NCBI GenBank assembly: GCA_027923505.1
Contig: BROI01000012.1
Coordinates: forward strand, 248,001-312,000
Length of the DNA stretch: 64,000 nt
From: Mayamaea pseudoterrestris
Taxonomy: Eukaryota > Bacillariophyta > Bacillariophyceae > Sellaphorales > Sellaphoraceae
Reading direction: 5' to 3'
The position numbers were made by a program, and so were the translations under genes. Shown in pieces: positions 8,665 through 18,748 of this stretch. Each line of letters opens with the position of its first letter. The stretch's first letter is position 1. Under the pieces are notes generated by a model, which was given only the letters and a program-made list of their open reading frames with translations, made no database searches and was not told the origin of the DNA.

Positions 8665-9834
8665 TCATTGTTGCTTTGCATTAATCGCCTCCATTTGTTC
8701 ATATACTGGCGCCATGAACTCCGCTACAGCTTGCTTGACCACTTCAGGCGCCTTGTCCTGCTTTTGCGTGCTATCCTCCAAGAACTCTTGACCCGCCTTG
8801 GTGCCTCGGCCCTTGCTGTACACGTGAGCCACCTGCTGCATGCGGTTCATCGTGGCATCGTCGACGGAGAAACCTAGACCGGGCAGTATCTTTTCCCACG
8901 TAATGTGCGGGAGTTGATTGTAGTTGATGAACCATCGCTTGGACGTTGCTGGGGTTGATTGATATTCGTCAACGGCCGACCCTGCCAAACTTGCCAAGTG
9001 CGCCGCGCAGTAGTCTTCCCTCGACAAGTCGCCTACCGACAAGCCCTTTTCGGTCAGCATTTCCAAGAGTTTGGCAGGTTGCTGCTGCAGCGGTTTCTGA
9101 TAGTTGCGCAAGCAAACGGCATTGTGCGCTTGCGGCTGCTGCTGCTGCGGTTGGTCAAACTGGTAATGTTTAAAGTGACTCATCATGACTTCCACGCTGT
9201 CGCGATAGGCAAACATCCACGGCACGTTTGGCATGGCCTTGGTGAACGCTCCAATGGAATGCACACCCACGGACTGAATCTTGTAAAAGACAAACTGCGG
9301 TCGTTCCACCCGGGTGATGCGCCCCATTAGGTAAAACACGTCGCGAATCAATTGACTCTGCGCACCAGCGTCGCACCGCCGCTGCATCTCGCAGGCTTTC
9401 AAAGCTGCCACGGGCGGCGGCGACTCGCTGTAGACGCGAACGTGGTTGGGTGGTGCACTGGCGGAGAACAGATTGGCCAGCAAGGTGCTTCCGCAGCGCG
9501 ACTCGTGAAAGACCACGGCCGTGGGTGAGACGGGTCCCTGTCCGGGTTTGGGTGGCGTCGCAGCAAAGGTGTGGTTGCGAAAATCGTAGTCCATGGCCTT
9601 GCGGGTGACTTGGTACAAGTCAACCGTGATGGTTGTGCCGCGACATAGTGGCGATGCTTCCTGCAAGTCGCGAAACATTGGGACTTTGGAAGGATCTTCC
9701 GCTTGCTTGTCCCATGAAATGCTGCAGAATGTAGCTTTGACATCTGTGTATGCTTGATCATTGTATGAAACTAAACCCTTGGATGGAACGTAAATGTTAA
9801 TGAGTGTCAGAAAGCCTTCTAATATGCCATCCAT
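8665..9834 (-). CDS. P-loop sulfotransferase-like protein
   Basis: 389 residues. Residues about 105-120 carry VVFHESRCGSTLLANLF, which matches the 5'-phosphosulfate (PAPS) loop of sulfotransferases (family form: RsGTTll with Ser/Arg before the Gly). A later PWMFAYRDSVEVMMSHFKHY matches the 3'-phosphate motif with its Arg-Asp and Ser. Such enzymes move sulfate from PAPS to sugars, lipids or proteins. A Gln-rich insert (QPQQQQPQ) follows the second motif. Most relatives are Golgi proteins with an N-terminal anchor. Here the N-terminus has only a weak hydrophobic patch (GILEGFLTLINIYV), so the enzyme may be soluble or an upstream exon may be missing. Substrate unknown. Confidence 0.68.
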   Translation of the reverse strand: MDGILEGFLTLINIYVPSKGLVSYNDQAYTDVKATFCSISWDKQAEDPSKVPMFRDLQEASPLCRGTTITVDLYQVTRKAMDYDFRNHTFAATPPKPGQGPVSPTAVVFHESRCGSTLLANLFSASAPPNHVRVYSESPPPVAALKACEMQRRCDAGAQSQLIRDVFYLMGRITRVERPQFVFYKIQSVGVHSIGAFTKAMPNVPWMFAYRDSVEVMMSHFKHYQFDQPQQQQPQAHNAVCLRNYQKPLQQQPAKLLEMLTEKGLSVGDLSREDYCAAHLASLAGSAVDEYQSTPATSKRWFINYNQLPHITWEKILPGLGFSVDDATMNRMQQVAHVYSKGRGTKAGQEFLEDSTQKQDKAPEVVKQAVAEFMAPVYEQMEAINAKQQ

Positions 9835-9995
9835 TGGGTCGCTGTTGTGAGATATGCAGGTTGACTACGGGTGAGACGAGAGACGACGGAAACGAATAAC
9901 TGCCTCAACGAGACGCTAGAGCGATGACTGCCAACGCTTTATCGTCCATTGACAATCATTCTCCTTTCATCTCATTATCCATTTTTCTCAATGAC

Positions 9996-10254
9996 TCACT
10001 TTGGTACTTCTTTATTCAACAAGTAGTCATGCTTGACCAACAGATCCGGTCGTCGTCGGATTCGCTTTTGGCCCGTCGCCTTGTCAATCTCGTAGTCTGG
10101 CACGCCAACTCCCGCCAGCCAGTAGGACCATAGTATTTGGTAGGCTGTCAACATCAAAAACAGCCACACGGCTAGTTTGAAATACAAGCGAACGTTTCGT
10201 TGCTTGCTGTTGTTGGCATCAAGCTTTTTCGTCTTGATGACTGTGAGCGGCGGC

Positions 10255-10256
<2 letters not shown>
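9996..10256 (-). CDS. Small single-pass membrane protein next to a CAG/CTG tract
   Basis: 86 residues if translation starts at the ATG at 10256 (MPPLTVIKTKKLD). One membrane helix (LYFKLAVWLFLMLTAYQIL) is followed by a basic tail (KATGQKRIRRRPDLLVKHDY). The frame stays open upstream through a 61-bp CTG tract, which would add a poly-Ser run of about 20 and then further residues, up to 160 in all. I prefer the start just inside the tract because everything beyond it looks like leader sequence. Family not recognised; the basic C-terminus suggests a small organelle or ER membrane protein. Confidence 0.6.

Positions 10257-10317
<61 letters not shown>
10257..10317. repeat. CTG/CAG trinucleotide tract, about 20 units
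   Basis: An uninterrupted run of CTG (61 bp) touching the start codon of the small minus-strand membrane protein gene. On that gene's strand it reads CAG. It lies in its 5' leader, or in its coding sequence as poly-Ser if an upstream start is used. Confidence 0.95.
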
Positions 10318-10550
10318 ATAAATGACACTGACTCAAATTGATGTCGTTGATCGAAGAGAACACCAAGTGTTTTCAGTAGTAGCCTATAGTCTAGCAGATT
10401 CAATAGGTGAAAGAGATGCAGAATGCTGCAAGCACTGCAAGCTTGATGGTCATGGTCGAGGCTTGGGTCGTCGGTCATTCATTTCGAGTGTCGCATGTCA
10501 CGCTTTTCATTCCCGCTTGACATTCAACGAAAGACCTCACTCTCATCACC

Positions 10551-11138
10551 ATGATGGCGATCCATTTTCATTCCGTTCGCCCCAAGCAGTCGCAAGACGA
10601 GAATATGGACGATTATAACCAAGAAGTCGACGACGGAAGTAATGATATAGAGCAATCAGAATCCAACCATTTGCAGAATACAGCTGCGACTGACAATCAC
10701 TCCAGCCCTGCGCTTCCCTCGACAGGCATTGCAGCATCCGCCACGAAACATGTACAACAATTCACTCGCAAGAGCAGCGTGCGAAACATGTCGCGACGAA
10801 GTCTCTCCAACATACCCGCCGCCAAGCCGGATGGATTGTGGTTCAAGCGACGTAAAGACGAGCCCTTTCATGTTCGCTACGTGCTGCCGAGTGACCATGA
10901 ACACGATACAACACAATCACAACAGCATGGAAATTACTATACGCTTCAGCAAACGTTAGTATCAGCCATGCTGTCCATTGCATGCTACCTGTGTTTGCTG
11001 TTTTCGCTGCCAACCATTGCCTTGCTGCTGTGGTGGCGGTTTCGCACGCAAACGGGCGGCGTCATTCCCTTGCCCATTGATAATTCAACGACGTGGAACA
11101 ATACGTTTGGAAGCGATATTGTTACCGAGTTGCCGTGA
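10551..11138 (+). CDS. Single-pass membrane protein of unknown function
   Basis: 195 residues, start MMAIHFHSVRPKQSQDEN. The first 140 residues are polar, Ser/Asn-rich, with a basic patch (RKSSVRNMSRRSLSNIP) that contains RxxS sites suited to basophilic kinases. A membrane segment near 145-168 (MLSIACYLCLLFSLPTIALL) is followed by a Trp/Arg border and a short tail with an N-glycosylation site (DNSTTWNNT). This gives an N-in/C-out (type II-like) arrangement by the positive-inside rule. No family recognised. It resembles the 143-residue gene at 14988 in layout but not clearly in sequence. Confidence 0.6.
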   Translation: MMAIHFHSVRPKQSQDENMDDYNQEVDDGSNDIEQSESNHLQNTAATDNHSSPALPSTGIAASATKHVQQFTRKSSVRNMSRRSLSNIPAAKPDGLWFKRRKDEPFHVRYVLPSDHEHDTTQSQQHGNYYTLQQTLVSAMLSIACYLCLLFSLPTIALLLWWRFRTQTGGVIPLPIDNSTTWNNTFGSDIVTELP

Positions 11139-11252
11139 TTCTGATTTGTGGTAAATGGTACTGTATGTATTTATATAGTTGTTGCATACTCATAAAGAAT
11201 TGACAGTGCATCTCTTGTGTTTTACTGACATGACTTTTATGTGTTTGCACCA

Positions 11253-12317
11253 TCACCCTGCATCATCACCATTTACTTGTAACGTGATGCGCAACAGGTG
11301 AATGTATTCCGCATCTTGATAAACTGGATGAAGCAGATTTGGGTCGACCATCTCAACGTGCAAGCCGTAGTTTGCAGCCGCTTGGAAAAAAGCATTCGCA
11401 TCGAAGCGTTCCTCGTAGCAAATAAGTGCCTGCGGAAATGATCGTTTGACAATTTCTACATTATCTCTCTGAAGACGCTTATTTTGCTCATGGGAATACA
11501 CGAGCAAATCTCGAATGGTGCGAGCCAGTGGTTGGAGCAAGTGACTCGCAAACGGCAGAAACAAGTCGGATCCCAAAATGAGGTCCATCCGAGCAGCAAC
11601 ATTTTCGAGCAGTTCTGATACCGGCGTTGCACTTGACCAGTCGAGTGGCAGTATCGTTACTTGAGAGTCACTGCCATTTAGCCCATTCGCCCTCACGTTG
11701 CGGCGCAGCAGCTCCAAATTGTCGACCAAGTCGGTCAAAATGACGTGACGCGCGCCCAAGCACTTTTTCGCATACAAACCAACGGCGCCAGTGCCCGCAC
11801 CAAGTTCCAATACAGTCAGACCTTGTAGTACGTTGGGAATGAAAGAATTCGATAGATCATTGCCGATTGCGTCTATATGTTCATTATCATCTTGCTGCTG
11901 CTCGACGACTCCAGGTCGACTCAATGCATGCGCCAAGACCAAGGCAGCGTCCCAAAGGTCGCTTCCCGTCGAGTGGCGTCGGTGCTCCAAATGCACAGTC
12001 ACCCCCTCGTTGTCATTGTCTGGCGTTAGTGTAAACGTGTTGACGCCGTTGCACTGCTGCTCAAAGGTTGGAATCTTCCAGTGGCGTGGCGTGCGGATGC
12101 GTTTCTTTGAAAAATAATTGTCGTCGTCGTCAAACAAAGAGTCTGTCGTTGCAAACACAGCCAATGGATTATAAGGTTCTGCTTCATTATATTCTTGTTT
12201 GCCCTCATCATGACATGATTGTAAAGTCATGGTGAATCTGGGTGAAACTTTGTGGCCGAGCGACGCTCGTCGTGTCGATCGTTCCATCAAACTGAATGTC
12301 GCATAGGTTATGACCAT
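11253..12317 (-). CDS. METTL21/FAM86-type protein methyltransferase
   Basis: 354 residues. The S-adenosylmethionine site is explicit: GLTVLELGAGTGAVGLYAKK near residue 165, an acidic end of the second strand (ILTDLVDNLELLRRN), and DLILGSDLFLPFASHL for the post-II/motif III region. Upstream, TGSDLWDAALVLAHAL matches the small N-terminal element of the lysine/histidine protein methyltransferase group (Pfam Methyltransf_16). These enzymes usually modify one chaperone or elongation factor. There is no signal peptide. The DxxY/DLxY catalytic motif of lysine methyltransferases appears as SDLFLP, so the Tyr is replaced by Phe, which weakens a lysine-specific call. Alternative starts lie at internal Met residues near 11 and 29. 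Confidence 0.75.
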   Translation of the reverse strand: MVITYATFSLMERSTRRASLGHKVSPRFTMTLQSCHDEGKQEYNEAEPYNPLAVFATTDSLFDDDDNYFSKKRIRTPRHWKIPTFEQQCNGVNTFTLTPDNDNEGVTVHLEHRRHSTGSDLWDAALVLAHALSRPGVVEQQQDDNEHIDAIGNDLSNSFIPNVLQGLTVLELGAGTGAVGLYAKKCLGARHVILTDLVDNLELLRRNVRANGLNGSDSQVTILPLDWSSATPVSELLENVAARMDLILGSDLFLPFASHLLQPLARTIRDLLVYSHEQNKRLQRDNVEIVKRSFPQALICYEERFDANAFFQAAANYGLHVEMVDPNLLHPVYQDAEYIHLLRITLQVNGDDAG

Positions 12318-12481
12318 TTTCTACCTTCTTTATGCAAGTTCTAACGAAGTATACTGTACCTACGCCTAAATAGCATAACAATCTTTTTGATAACAAATAC
12401 ACTTGAGATGGGGCTGGACGACCCAAATGATACGATGCTGGCGATAATTCGTTCCTCGCAAACGTACATAAAACGCACCTG

Positions 12482-14441
12482 CTACTGCCGCTCCTGATCT
12501 TCCTCCTGCTGCAACTGTTCCATGGCCTTGTGCCACTCCTCGTCTAATTGATTCGCCGAATCGCGGTTCGGCTCGTAGACGGCTTGACTGAGCGACCGCG
12601 TCATGTTTTCCAGCAGTTGCTCCGGCGTAATGCCCTGCGTCTCGGGCAAGGCGGTCCAGGAAAACATAAAGACGCCTCCCAATATAGCGGCAAACGGAGC
12701 AAAGGTATATGGTCCAAGGTACGCAGTGACGTAGGGAAATATGAAGCCAATGATAAAGTTGCTGAGAGTAAAGAATGTAGATTGTAGACATTGTGAGCAG
12801 CAGACGCGATGTCACAATTCAATATCGATACCAAAGCACTTACCCAGCCCAATTGACTTGACATGACAGCGACATGGCCGTTGCCACGTACTTTCCTTCA
12901 AACATTTCGGCGACAATGAGCCACGGAATCGGTCCAAGTCCAAATTCGAAAAAGCTCACGTACGAGCATAGCGCAAACAGAGACCAAATGTTTCCCAAGT
13001 AACCAAGCAAGGCGAACACAATCACGAGACAGCTGAGAAACATTCCACCCGAGCTCCACAGCAGCAACGTCTTGCGTCCGCAGGAATCCATCAAGAACAA
13101 GACGGCAAAGGTTGCCAGCACGTTGATGGCACTGACAATGGTTGTTCCCACCAATGGATTGTCAATGACGCCTTCGAAAAAGGCGGTCGAGTAGTAAAAG
13201 ACGGCATTGACGCCGCTAAACTGCTGACCCACTTGCAACACAAGTGCCGAAATGAGCAGCGTTCGAATCTTGGGTCGTTTCCACATGTCCTTCAACACTT
13301 CCGTCGTACTCTTCATTTCCTGATTTTGCGCCGACGATCCCATGACGAAATGCCCCACCTCCGTTTCCACCTCATGGTCGTAGCGCAAGCCCCGCAGTCG
13401 CTTGACGATATATCGCGCCTTGATTGACTTTGGATCACGTCCCAGCAACCAACGCGGCGACTCGAGCAGAAACGGCGCCAGCAGCAGCAAAATCACGGAC
13501 AAGACTGGCGTGACGGCAAACAGCAGTCGCCACTGCTTCTCATTGGCAAACGGAAACGCCAGCAGGTTGGCCACTAAGATGCCAATGACCATGGCGAACT
13601 GCGTGAGCGTGCCCAGCATGCCGCGCAGCGTCGGCGGCGCCAGCTCGCCCAAGTAGATTGGTACCAGTACACTGGAGAAACCACTGGCGAAACCAATGAT
13701 GAAGCGACTAATGGTCATCATGACCATGTTGAGCGCCAGCGTTTGCAGTAGGCCGCCAATCAAAAACGTCCAGGTGCAGAGTAGTAGTGCGCCGCGTCGG
13801 CCGCGTGAATCCGCCAGTATTCCACCCGCCACGGCGCCAAAGGGTCCCCCCAAGCAAAAGGCGCTCACCGCCAAGCTCCACTCTAAAGTCGTATGCGACG
13901 GAAACACTACGGCGGCGGGTGCGTTCATGACTCCCAAATTGTAGCCGCCAATGAACTGGCAGGCCGAGGCGCACAAGACGGCGCAGACGAGGGGCATGGT
14001 CACGACGGAGGCGTCAAACTCGAGTTCGTCCATGATGGTGGCGGAGGTAAAGGAGCGGCGGTCGGTGTTGTTGTTGTTGCTCTCTTTCCCATTGCTGATA
14101 CTATTATTATTGTTATGTCCATCTTCCATACTCTTGTATGCCGCCAAATCGGATTGACTCGCCGCATACTGCGCAAAGGTTTCGCTAATGCTGCGCTCAT
14201 GCTTTTGCAGTCCATGCACCGCCTGAAAGGGAACCTCCTTGTATAGCTCGAGTCGACCAAGCTCCGTCGGCGTCAAAAAGTATCCGGGCGAGCCATTGGC
14301 GGCGACGGAATATGATTTTGGCAAACCCGCCACTTGTAGGTCGGGAATGGAAAAGGTTCCCAGTGAGGAAGTTCCTCCGAGTGCGCCAATGGAATGGGAG
14401 CGACCGGCGCGAGAAAGTAGCGAGTTATTGTCGTGCGACAT
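12482..14441 (-). CDS. MFS sugar transporter, two exons
   Basis: Exons 14441-12844 and 12761-12482. The 82-bp intron starts GTAAGT and ends CTCTCAG, and joins VNWAG to NFIIGF. The product is 625 residues with the signatures of the sugar-porter family: [11 protein letters not shown] after TM2, [14 protein letters not shown] after TM4, [26 protein letters not shown] in TM7, DSCGRKTLL, and LPETQG at the end of TM12. It should move hexoses or related polyols across the plasma membrane, plastid or vacuole. The QxSGxN motif in TM7 resembles GLUT/HUP-type proton or facilitative carriers. The cytosolic N-terminus is long (about 140 residues), Ser/Asn-rich, with an RSHSIG phosphosite-like motif. The C-terminal tail is charged ([11 protein letters not shown]). 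Start chosen at [10 protein letters not shown]. Farther upstream is a CTG repeat. Confidence 0.88.
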
Positions 14442-14987
14442 TGATCTGGCATGTCGTGATGATGACGACGAGTATGACTGCAGGTAAAAGTGGAAAGTGA
14501 AAATGAACGAATGAATGAGCAAAGATTCGACTGCTGCTGCTGCTGCTGCTGCTGCATCTATCGTCACATCTTCTACTCGCTTTATATCTCTCGCTCATTG
14601 CAGCTTCCACGTCCCATGCTGCTGCTGCTGTCTGACTTTTGGACTGCAGCAGTTCATGGTTTTCTTTCGTTTTTGCAAACACGCACGTACCGGTCGAGCA
14701 TCACTGGCAGCCCGCTGAAGGAGCGATTGTCGCTCTTCCTCGTTTGATTGCGGCATGCTCTGATGCTACACAAGTCTAGAGAGACTGCCTGCCACTTGAA
14801 AAATAAATGACAAGGTCGGTATGGCGACGCAGCATCTGCTGTGGTTGCTCGATCGTCTTCGGCGGCAATTTCAAAATGGCGCGGTGGCCGATCTTGACTG
14901 TCGCAGCGGTTTCTTTTCTATCTCTCCGGTACTCGAACTTTTCCTCTGTCCATTTTTCTCGCGCTCCACAAAACCGTCGCATCCACC
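14442..14987. other. Intergenic between divergent genes, with CTG repeat
   Basis: Upstream region shared by the sugar transporter (-) and a small membrane protein (+). It contains a short CTG tract (about 14525-14553), a second CTG cluster near 14620-14632, and ACCGGT at 14689-14694. A splice-acceptor-like CTGCAG on the minus strand near 14480 allows a 5' UTR intron for the transporter. Confidence 0.4.
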
Positions 14988-15419
14988 ATGGCATCCACGA
15001 CTCGACCTCCGCCGCAACTCAATCCATTCTACATTGAGGAAGGCGCCTACGTATTGGATGGTGACTATGACGACGATATTTATTGCGATGACTGTTTATC
15101 GGATGACGAGGAAGGCGCGTCGCTGATACAAGCAGCAGTCCACTCCAAAGCAGCACGAGTCAATGGAACGTCACGACGAAGTCAGCAGCAGCAGCAAACG
15201 AGCAAGCTTTCCATTCGCTCCATGTTCTCTTGCTGCTTTCTATTAATCATTATGACTGTTTTGGTGTGGCTGTTTCGATTCCAACATGCCGTCGAACATG
15301 TCACATATACGAATGAAGAATGGAGCGGCGCTGACAATGTAACAATGTCGGATATATCGCAGCATCCATCGACCGTCACTACCAAGTCAAACAAGACGAG
15401 GATTATGTTGGAAGAATAG
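14988..15419 (+). CDS. Small single-pass membrane protein, acidic N-terminus
   Basis: 143 residues. The N-terminal half is acidic (VLDGDYDDDIYCDDCLSDDE), then basic/Gln-rich (SRRSQQQQQTSK), then one membrane helix (SCCFLLIIMTVLVWLFRF). The outer tail carries N-glycosylation sequons (DNVT, SNKT). Predicted type II membrane topology. The ATG has a good context (CCACCATGG). No family recognised. Confidence 0.6.
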   Translation: MASTTRPPPQLNPFYIEEGAYVLDGDYDDDIYCDDCLSDDEEGASLIQAAVHSKAARVNGTSRRSQQQQQTSKLSIRSMFSCCFLLIIMTVLVWLFRFQHAVEHVTYTNEEWSGADNVTMSDISQHPSTVTTKSNKTRIMLEE

Positions 15420-16501
15420 TTTAGCTCGTTTGTGCGGCCATGACGTTTCGGATGCAAACCTCCGTCGAGAAGTATTGCCAATGGTTATTTCAGAGCAGGC
15501 CAATGGACACCACATGTCGCACCTTTCGCAGTGTTCAATCAAGGCTTTGCATGGCAAGACTGGCGAATGGCTTGATTCTGCACGATATAGGTACTGCGCA
15601 TTGTCCTGCTTGGTCCAGCAGGAGAATGCTTGATCACATGATTCAACTGCGATAGCCGGCGGCGCTGGCAGGACGTTTGGCAATTGGCAAGCCACACGAG
15701 CACTAAAGCCAGCGTACTGTTTACGCAACTAACGAGCTCTTTAGTGACTTTTGTACAGGGCAGACTCGGCAAAGAACGCAGTGGCCAATGCATTGGCAAT
15801 GAGTGCTGGGTAAATTGTAACTTCAAAGCTTCAAGCTAACACATCATAGTAGCTGATGCGTATGCACTCGAATATACATCTTACGTTTCTGCAAATGATT
15901 ACATATTTGTTCAAGAGTATTGATGCTGCAGCTCTTTCGCTTTGCGAGCAAGCAGATGACGACGAAAACTCTGGAGAGTTTTGGGGTTTAATGTTTGATA
16001 CTCCTAACAATCAATGAGGGCAACGGCGAAAATTAGATGCGGAACATCAGGTAAACACCATTTCCCCTCTTCCGCAAATCAGTAATCCTTTAGCACTGAT
16101 GGACTGACTATGAATCTATGAAGGCAGAGCGAATCGGATGGGCATTCCGGGAGCGATTTTGCGAATTGTAACTACCATCTTGCTTATTTCAGTAACTGTT
16201 ACGTACTGTATCTTCCCAACCTGCGAACAAGAGTATACATTAAAAGTTCCATCAACCGGTACAGTGATCAATACAAACGCTTCACGTGCTATACTACCTT
16301 ATCAGACGCGATACTAGCGATTGCATGGCCTACCGTACACGTATTCAACATGAAGAACTGGAAAAATGAGATGCCGACGCCCTGGGGAGAGTCACAATTG
16401 CTATTGAACGACCGACTTCAACCATGTCGACGCCACCAAGCCATAAAACTTCAATGTAACAGGACAAATGACTAAAGGCAATAGTAATTGGATATTGCCC
16501 T
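15420..16501. other. Intergenic, about 1.1 kb
   Basis: No convincing coding frame on either strand; small frames between 15430 and 15830 overlap each other and lack features. ACCGGTA occurs at 16255-16261. Probably the promoter region of the RRxS-repeat gene that follows. Confidence 0.45.
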
Positions 16502-18286
16502 ATGACCTGGCGTAGGCAAAACACGGAGTCGTGCGACGGAAGAATCCTACTCGTAAAACGCTCGATCATCTCGCATCCCTCATCCGCAGCACAAAGTGAA
16601 ATGATGCAGCTTAATTGTGAATGTGATACTCATTCCGGGATTACAAATGGTGCTGATCATGACAATAGAAACGAGGAAGCAATAAACTCGTCGACTTTAC
16701 CGAAAGGTCGACCCAAGAGGAATCGCCGATCGTGGCTCATGACGAGCAAATTCCTCCCAGATTTTGCCCCTGCTACTCCACGCCGCAGCAATAGCTCACG
16801 AATGTCTTTCACAAAGAACCAAGCGCACACTGCTGATGTATTATTAGAGTATGATAAGAGTGTTGAAGACTTGCAATCTCCAGTAGAATGTCGAGAGAAA
16901 AGCGTCGCCCAAGACCGTGAAACATTTGAGGCACAAGCGCAACAATCGTTTTTGAGCGACCTGAGTGATCCAAGAATAGAAACGGAGCGCGGGGTTCTTC
17001 CCGATTTTAAACTATTTCATGAGGGCTCGCATCAGCCTCCAACATTACCCAGGAGGCGGCCGACGCTAACCAAGCCTCGGCTATCGCTACTGGAAAAGAT
17101 GCGCTGGAGGCGACATAGTTCCAAGTGTAGCAGCACTGAAGAGATGACTGACGTGACCCTTTTGAATGATCTTGGCACCGCTCCCTTGACGGGCACTTTG
17201 TCTGCCGAACAAGGCGATTCAAATGACGAGGTTCCACGTGTGCATCTTCTCAGGCGCCGCACAAGGAATCAGATGGAAAGGCTTTTTGGCTTGGCGGCTG
17301 GCGAGATTCAAGATCCCTCAGAGAGCGATAGCTCCAACGAAAATGACGTCAAAGATGATGATTTGACTGAGATCCATGCCATGGTAGCCCATGATCAGCT
17401 GCGGCACGAGCAGCAAAGATCTGGTGTTTTGAGCATGCCAAGAAGGAAAAGCAGTGCACTGCAGTTGTTATCATTGAGACGTACAGACGCTATGGAGCAA
17501 AAACCGCCAAAGCAACCGAGGCGTCGAAGTAGCACTGACGAGACACTAAAGGTGCCTGTTCATCAAGTCAGAGGCATTACGGAAGGAGAGCCACGGGCTG
17601 AGATGTTGACTGATAAAACTCGTCCATTTTTGCTGCGTCGTCAAAGCAGTATCGTTCGCCTGGTAGCTCAGAGGTTTGTTCAAGACATTGCGACAGATGA
17701 TAACGAAGCCAAATCACATGTGGTAGCAGCCGATGTGCAAAGGAAAGAGAGTGTGACGCTGAGTTTGGGAACACAAGAAATGCTAACAGACATGTCGCAA
17801 GGGCGCCATCAGTCAGATTGCATACTTTCTACTCAACCAGTAGAAACACTTCCTTGTCGTTTTAATGCGAATAAGAATCAGTGTTCCGTCGCGCTAGACA
17901 ATGAAGGTCCATCATCAAGTTCCGCCTTAAAGCATTGCTTGTCTAATGACGATCACCGTGACGCTTTTGCCTCTAAAGCCGAACGTCACAAACTACAACT
18001 TCTCCAATCAGTCGAAAGGGTGGACTTTGCATGCTTGAATACAGTCGTTGAAGGCGAGATTGAAAATTCACGCTTTTTCGATGAAGTCAGCAGCCCTCTC
18101 AGCCTAGTCGAGGATTCGACTAACGAAAGTCGCACGTCCTTGGAAAAGCCAATTGAGGTGATCCTGGAGCGCGACCCGAGATCTCCTGCGACTATGGCTA
18201 GTGCTCCTTCTTCTAAAGCAAGTTCTCGAGCCAGGTTAGGCCAAATGGTCATCAAGAGACTTCAGAATTCACGGTCAAATCGTTAG
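16502..18286 (+). CDS. RRxS/T-repeat protein A (paralogue of the next gene)
   Basis: 594 residues from 16502, or 561 from the ATG at 16601 (MMQLNCECD), which matches the neighbour's layout better. No membrane segment or known domain. It has a conserved box shared with the next gene, NRRSWLMTSKFLPDFAPAT, at about residues 74-93, ending in PRRS. Repeated basic segments then each begin with Arg pairs and Ser/Thr: RRRPTLTKPRLSLLEK, RRRTRNQMERLFGL, PRRKSSALQLLSLRR, LRRQSSIVRLVAQRF. A second shared piece is GEIQDPS. The rest is acidic/polar and probably disordered. Many segments fit basophilic kinase consensus (RRxS) placed before a Leu/Phe amphipathic stretch, which suggests regulated docking or membrane-contact motifs. 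Function unknown; arose with the neighbour by tandem duplication. Confidence 0.7.
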   Translation: MTWRRQNTESCDGRILLVKRSIISHPSSAAQSEMMQLNCECDTHSGITNGADHDNRNEEAINSSTLPKGRPKRNRRSWLMTSKFLPDFAPATPRRSNSSRMSFTKNQAHTADVLLEYDKSVEDLQSPVECREKSVAQDRETFEAQAQQSFLSDLSDPRIETERGVLPDFKLFHEGSHQPPTLPRRRPTLTKPRLSLLEKMRWRRHSSKCSSTEEMTDVTLLNDLGTAPLTGTLSAEQGDSNDEVPRVHLLRRRTRNQMERLFGLAAGEIQDPSESDSSNENDVKDDDLTEIHAMVAHDQLRHEQQRSGVLSMPRRKSSALQLLSLRRTDAMEQKPPKQPRRRSSTDETLKVPVHQVRGITEGEPRAEMLTDKTRPFLLRRQSSIVRLVAQRFVQDIATDDNEAKSHVVAADVQRKESVTLSLGTQEMLTDMSQGRHQSDCILSTQPVETLPCRFNANKNQCSVALDNEGPSSSSALKHCLSNDDHRDAFASKAERHKLQLLQSVERVDFACLNTVVEGEIENSRFFDEVSSPLSLVEDSTNESRTSLEKPIEVILERDPRSPATMASAPSSKASSRARLGQMVIKRLQNSRSNR

Positions 18287-18748
18287 ATCAAACGAGCCAC
18301 TATGTTCTCGAGATAACCGTAATTGCTAGAATGCTTGCAGGCTAGCTACTTAAACCTTCGCCGAGCACATAATATGATGATACTGGAGTATCGGTTAGCT
18401 AAAGATACAGTACTTGAATACTACCGGTAGTACATACCATAACAATTATGGCGACGCTCCGTTTCGTTTAGCGGGACCCGTTGTGCAAGAATCAATGACT
18501 GCTACCACCGGTAGGGCAATACAAGTACGAAACTGACGTACTCCGTTGGCTGTTTTGAGGTTAATAATCATCTTGAAAACAAGTCACGATGACCTTCCAC
18601 GCGCCCACCCACCATCGACCATGACGAATGCCTGCATGAAACAAGACGGATGCTGCGTCCCTGGTTCTCGTAATCAAGAAGTGCCATCTAAAAAGCCGTT
18701 CGCCACTGCATGAAGCTCTGCTTGGGTCTGTCTCTATGTTTATGAAGA
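18287..18748. other. Intergenic between tandem paralogues
   Basis: Contains TACCGGTA at 18422-18429 and ACCGGTA at 18507-18513. No gene seen. Likely promoter of the second paralogue. Confidence 0.45.
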
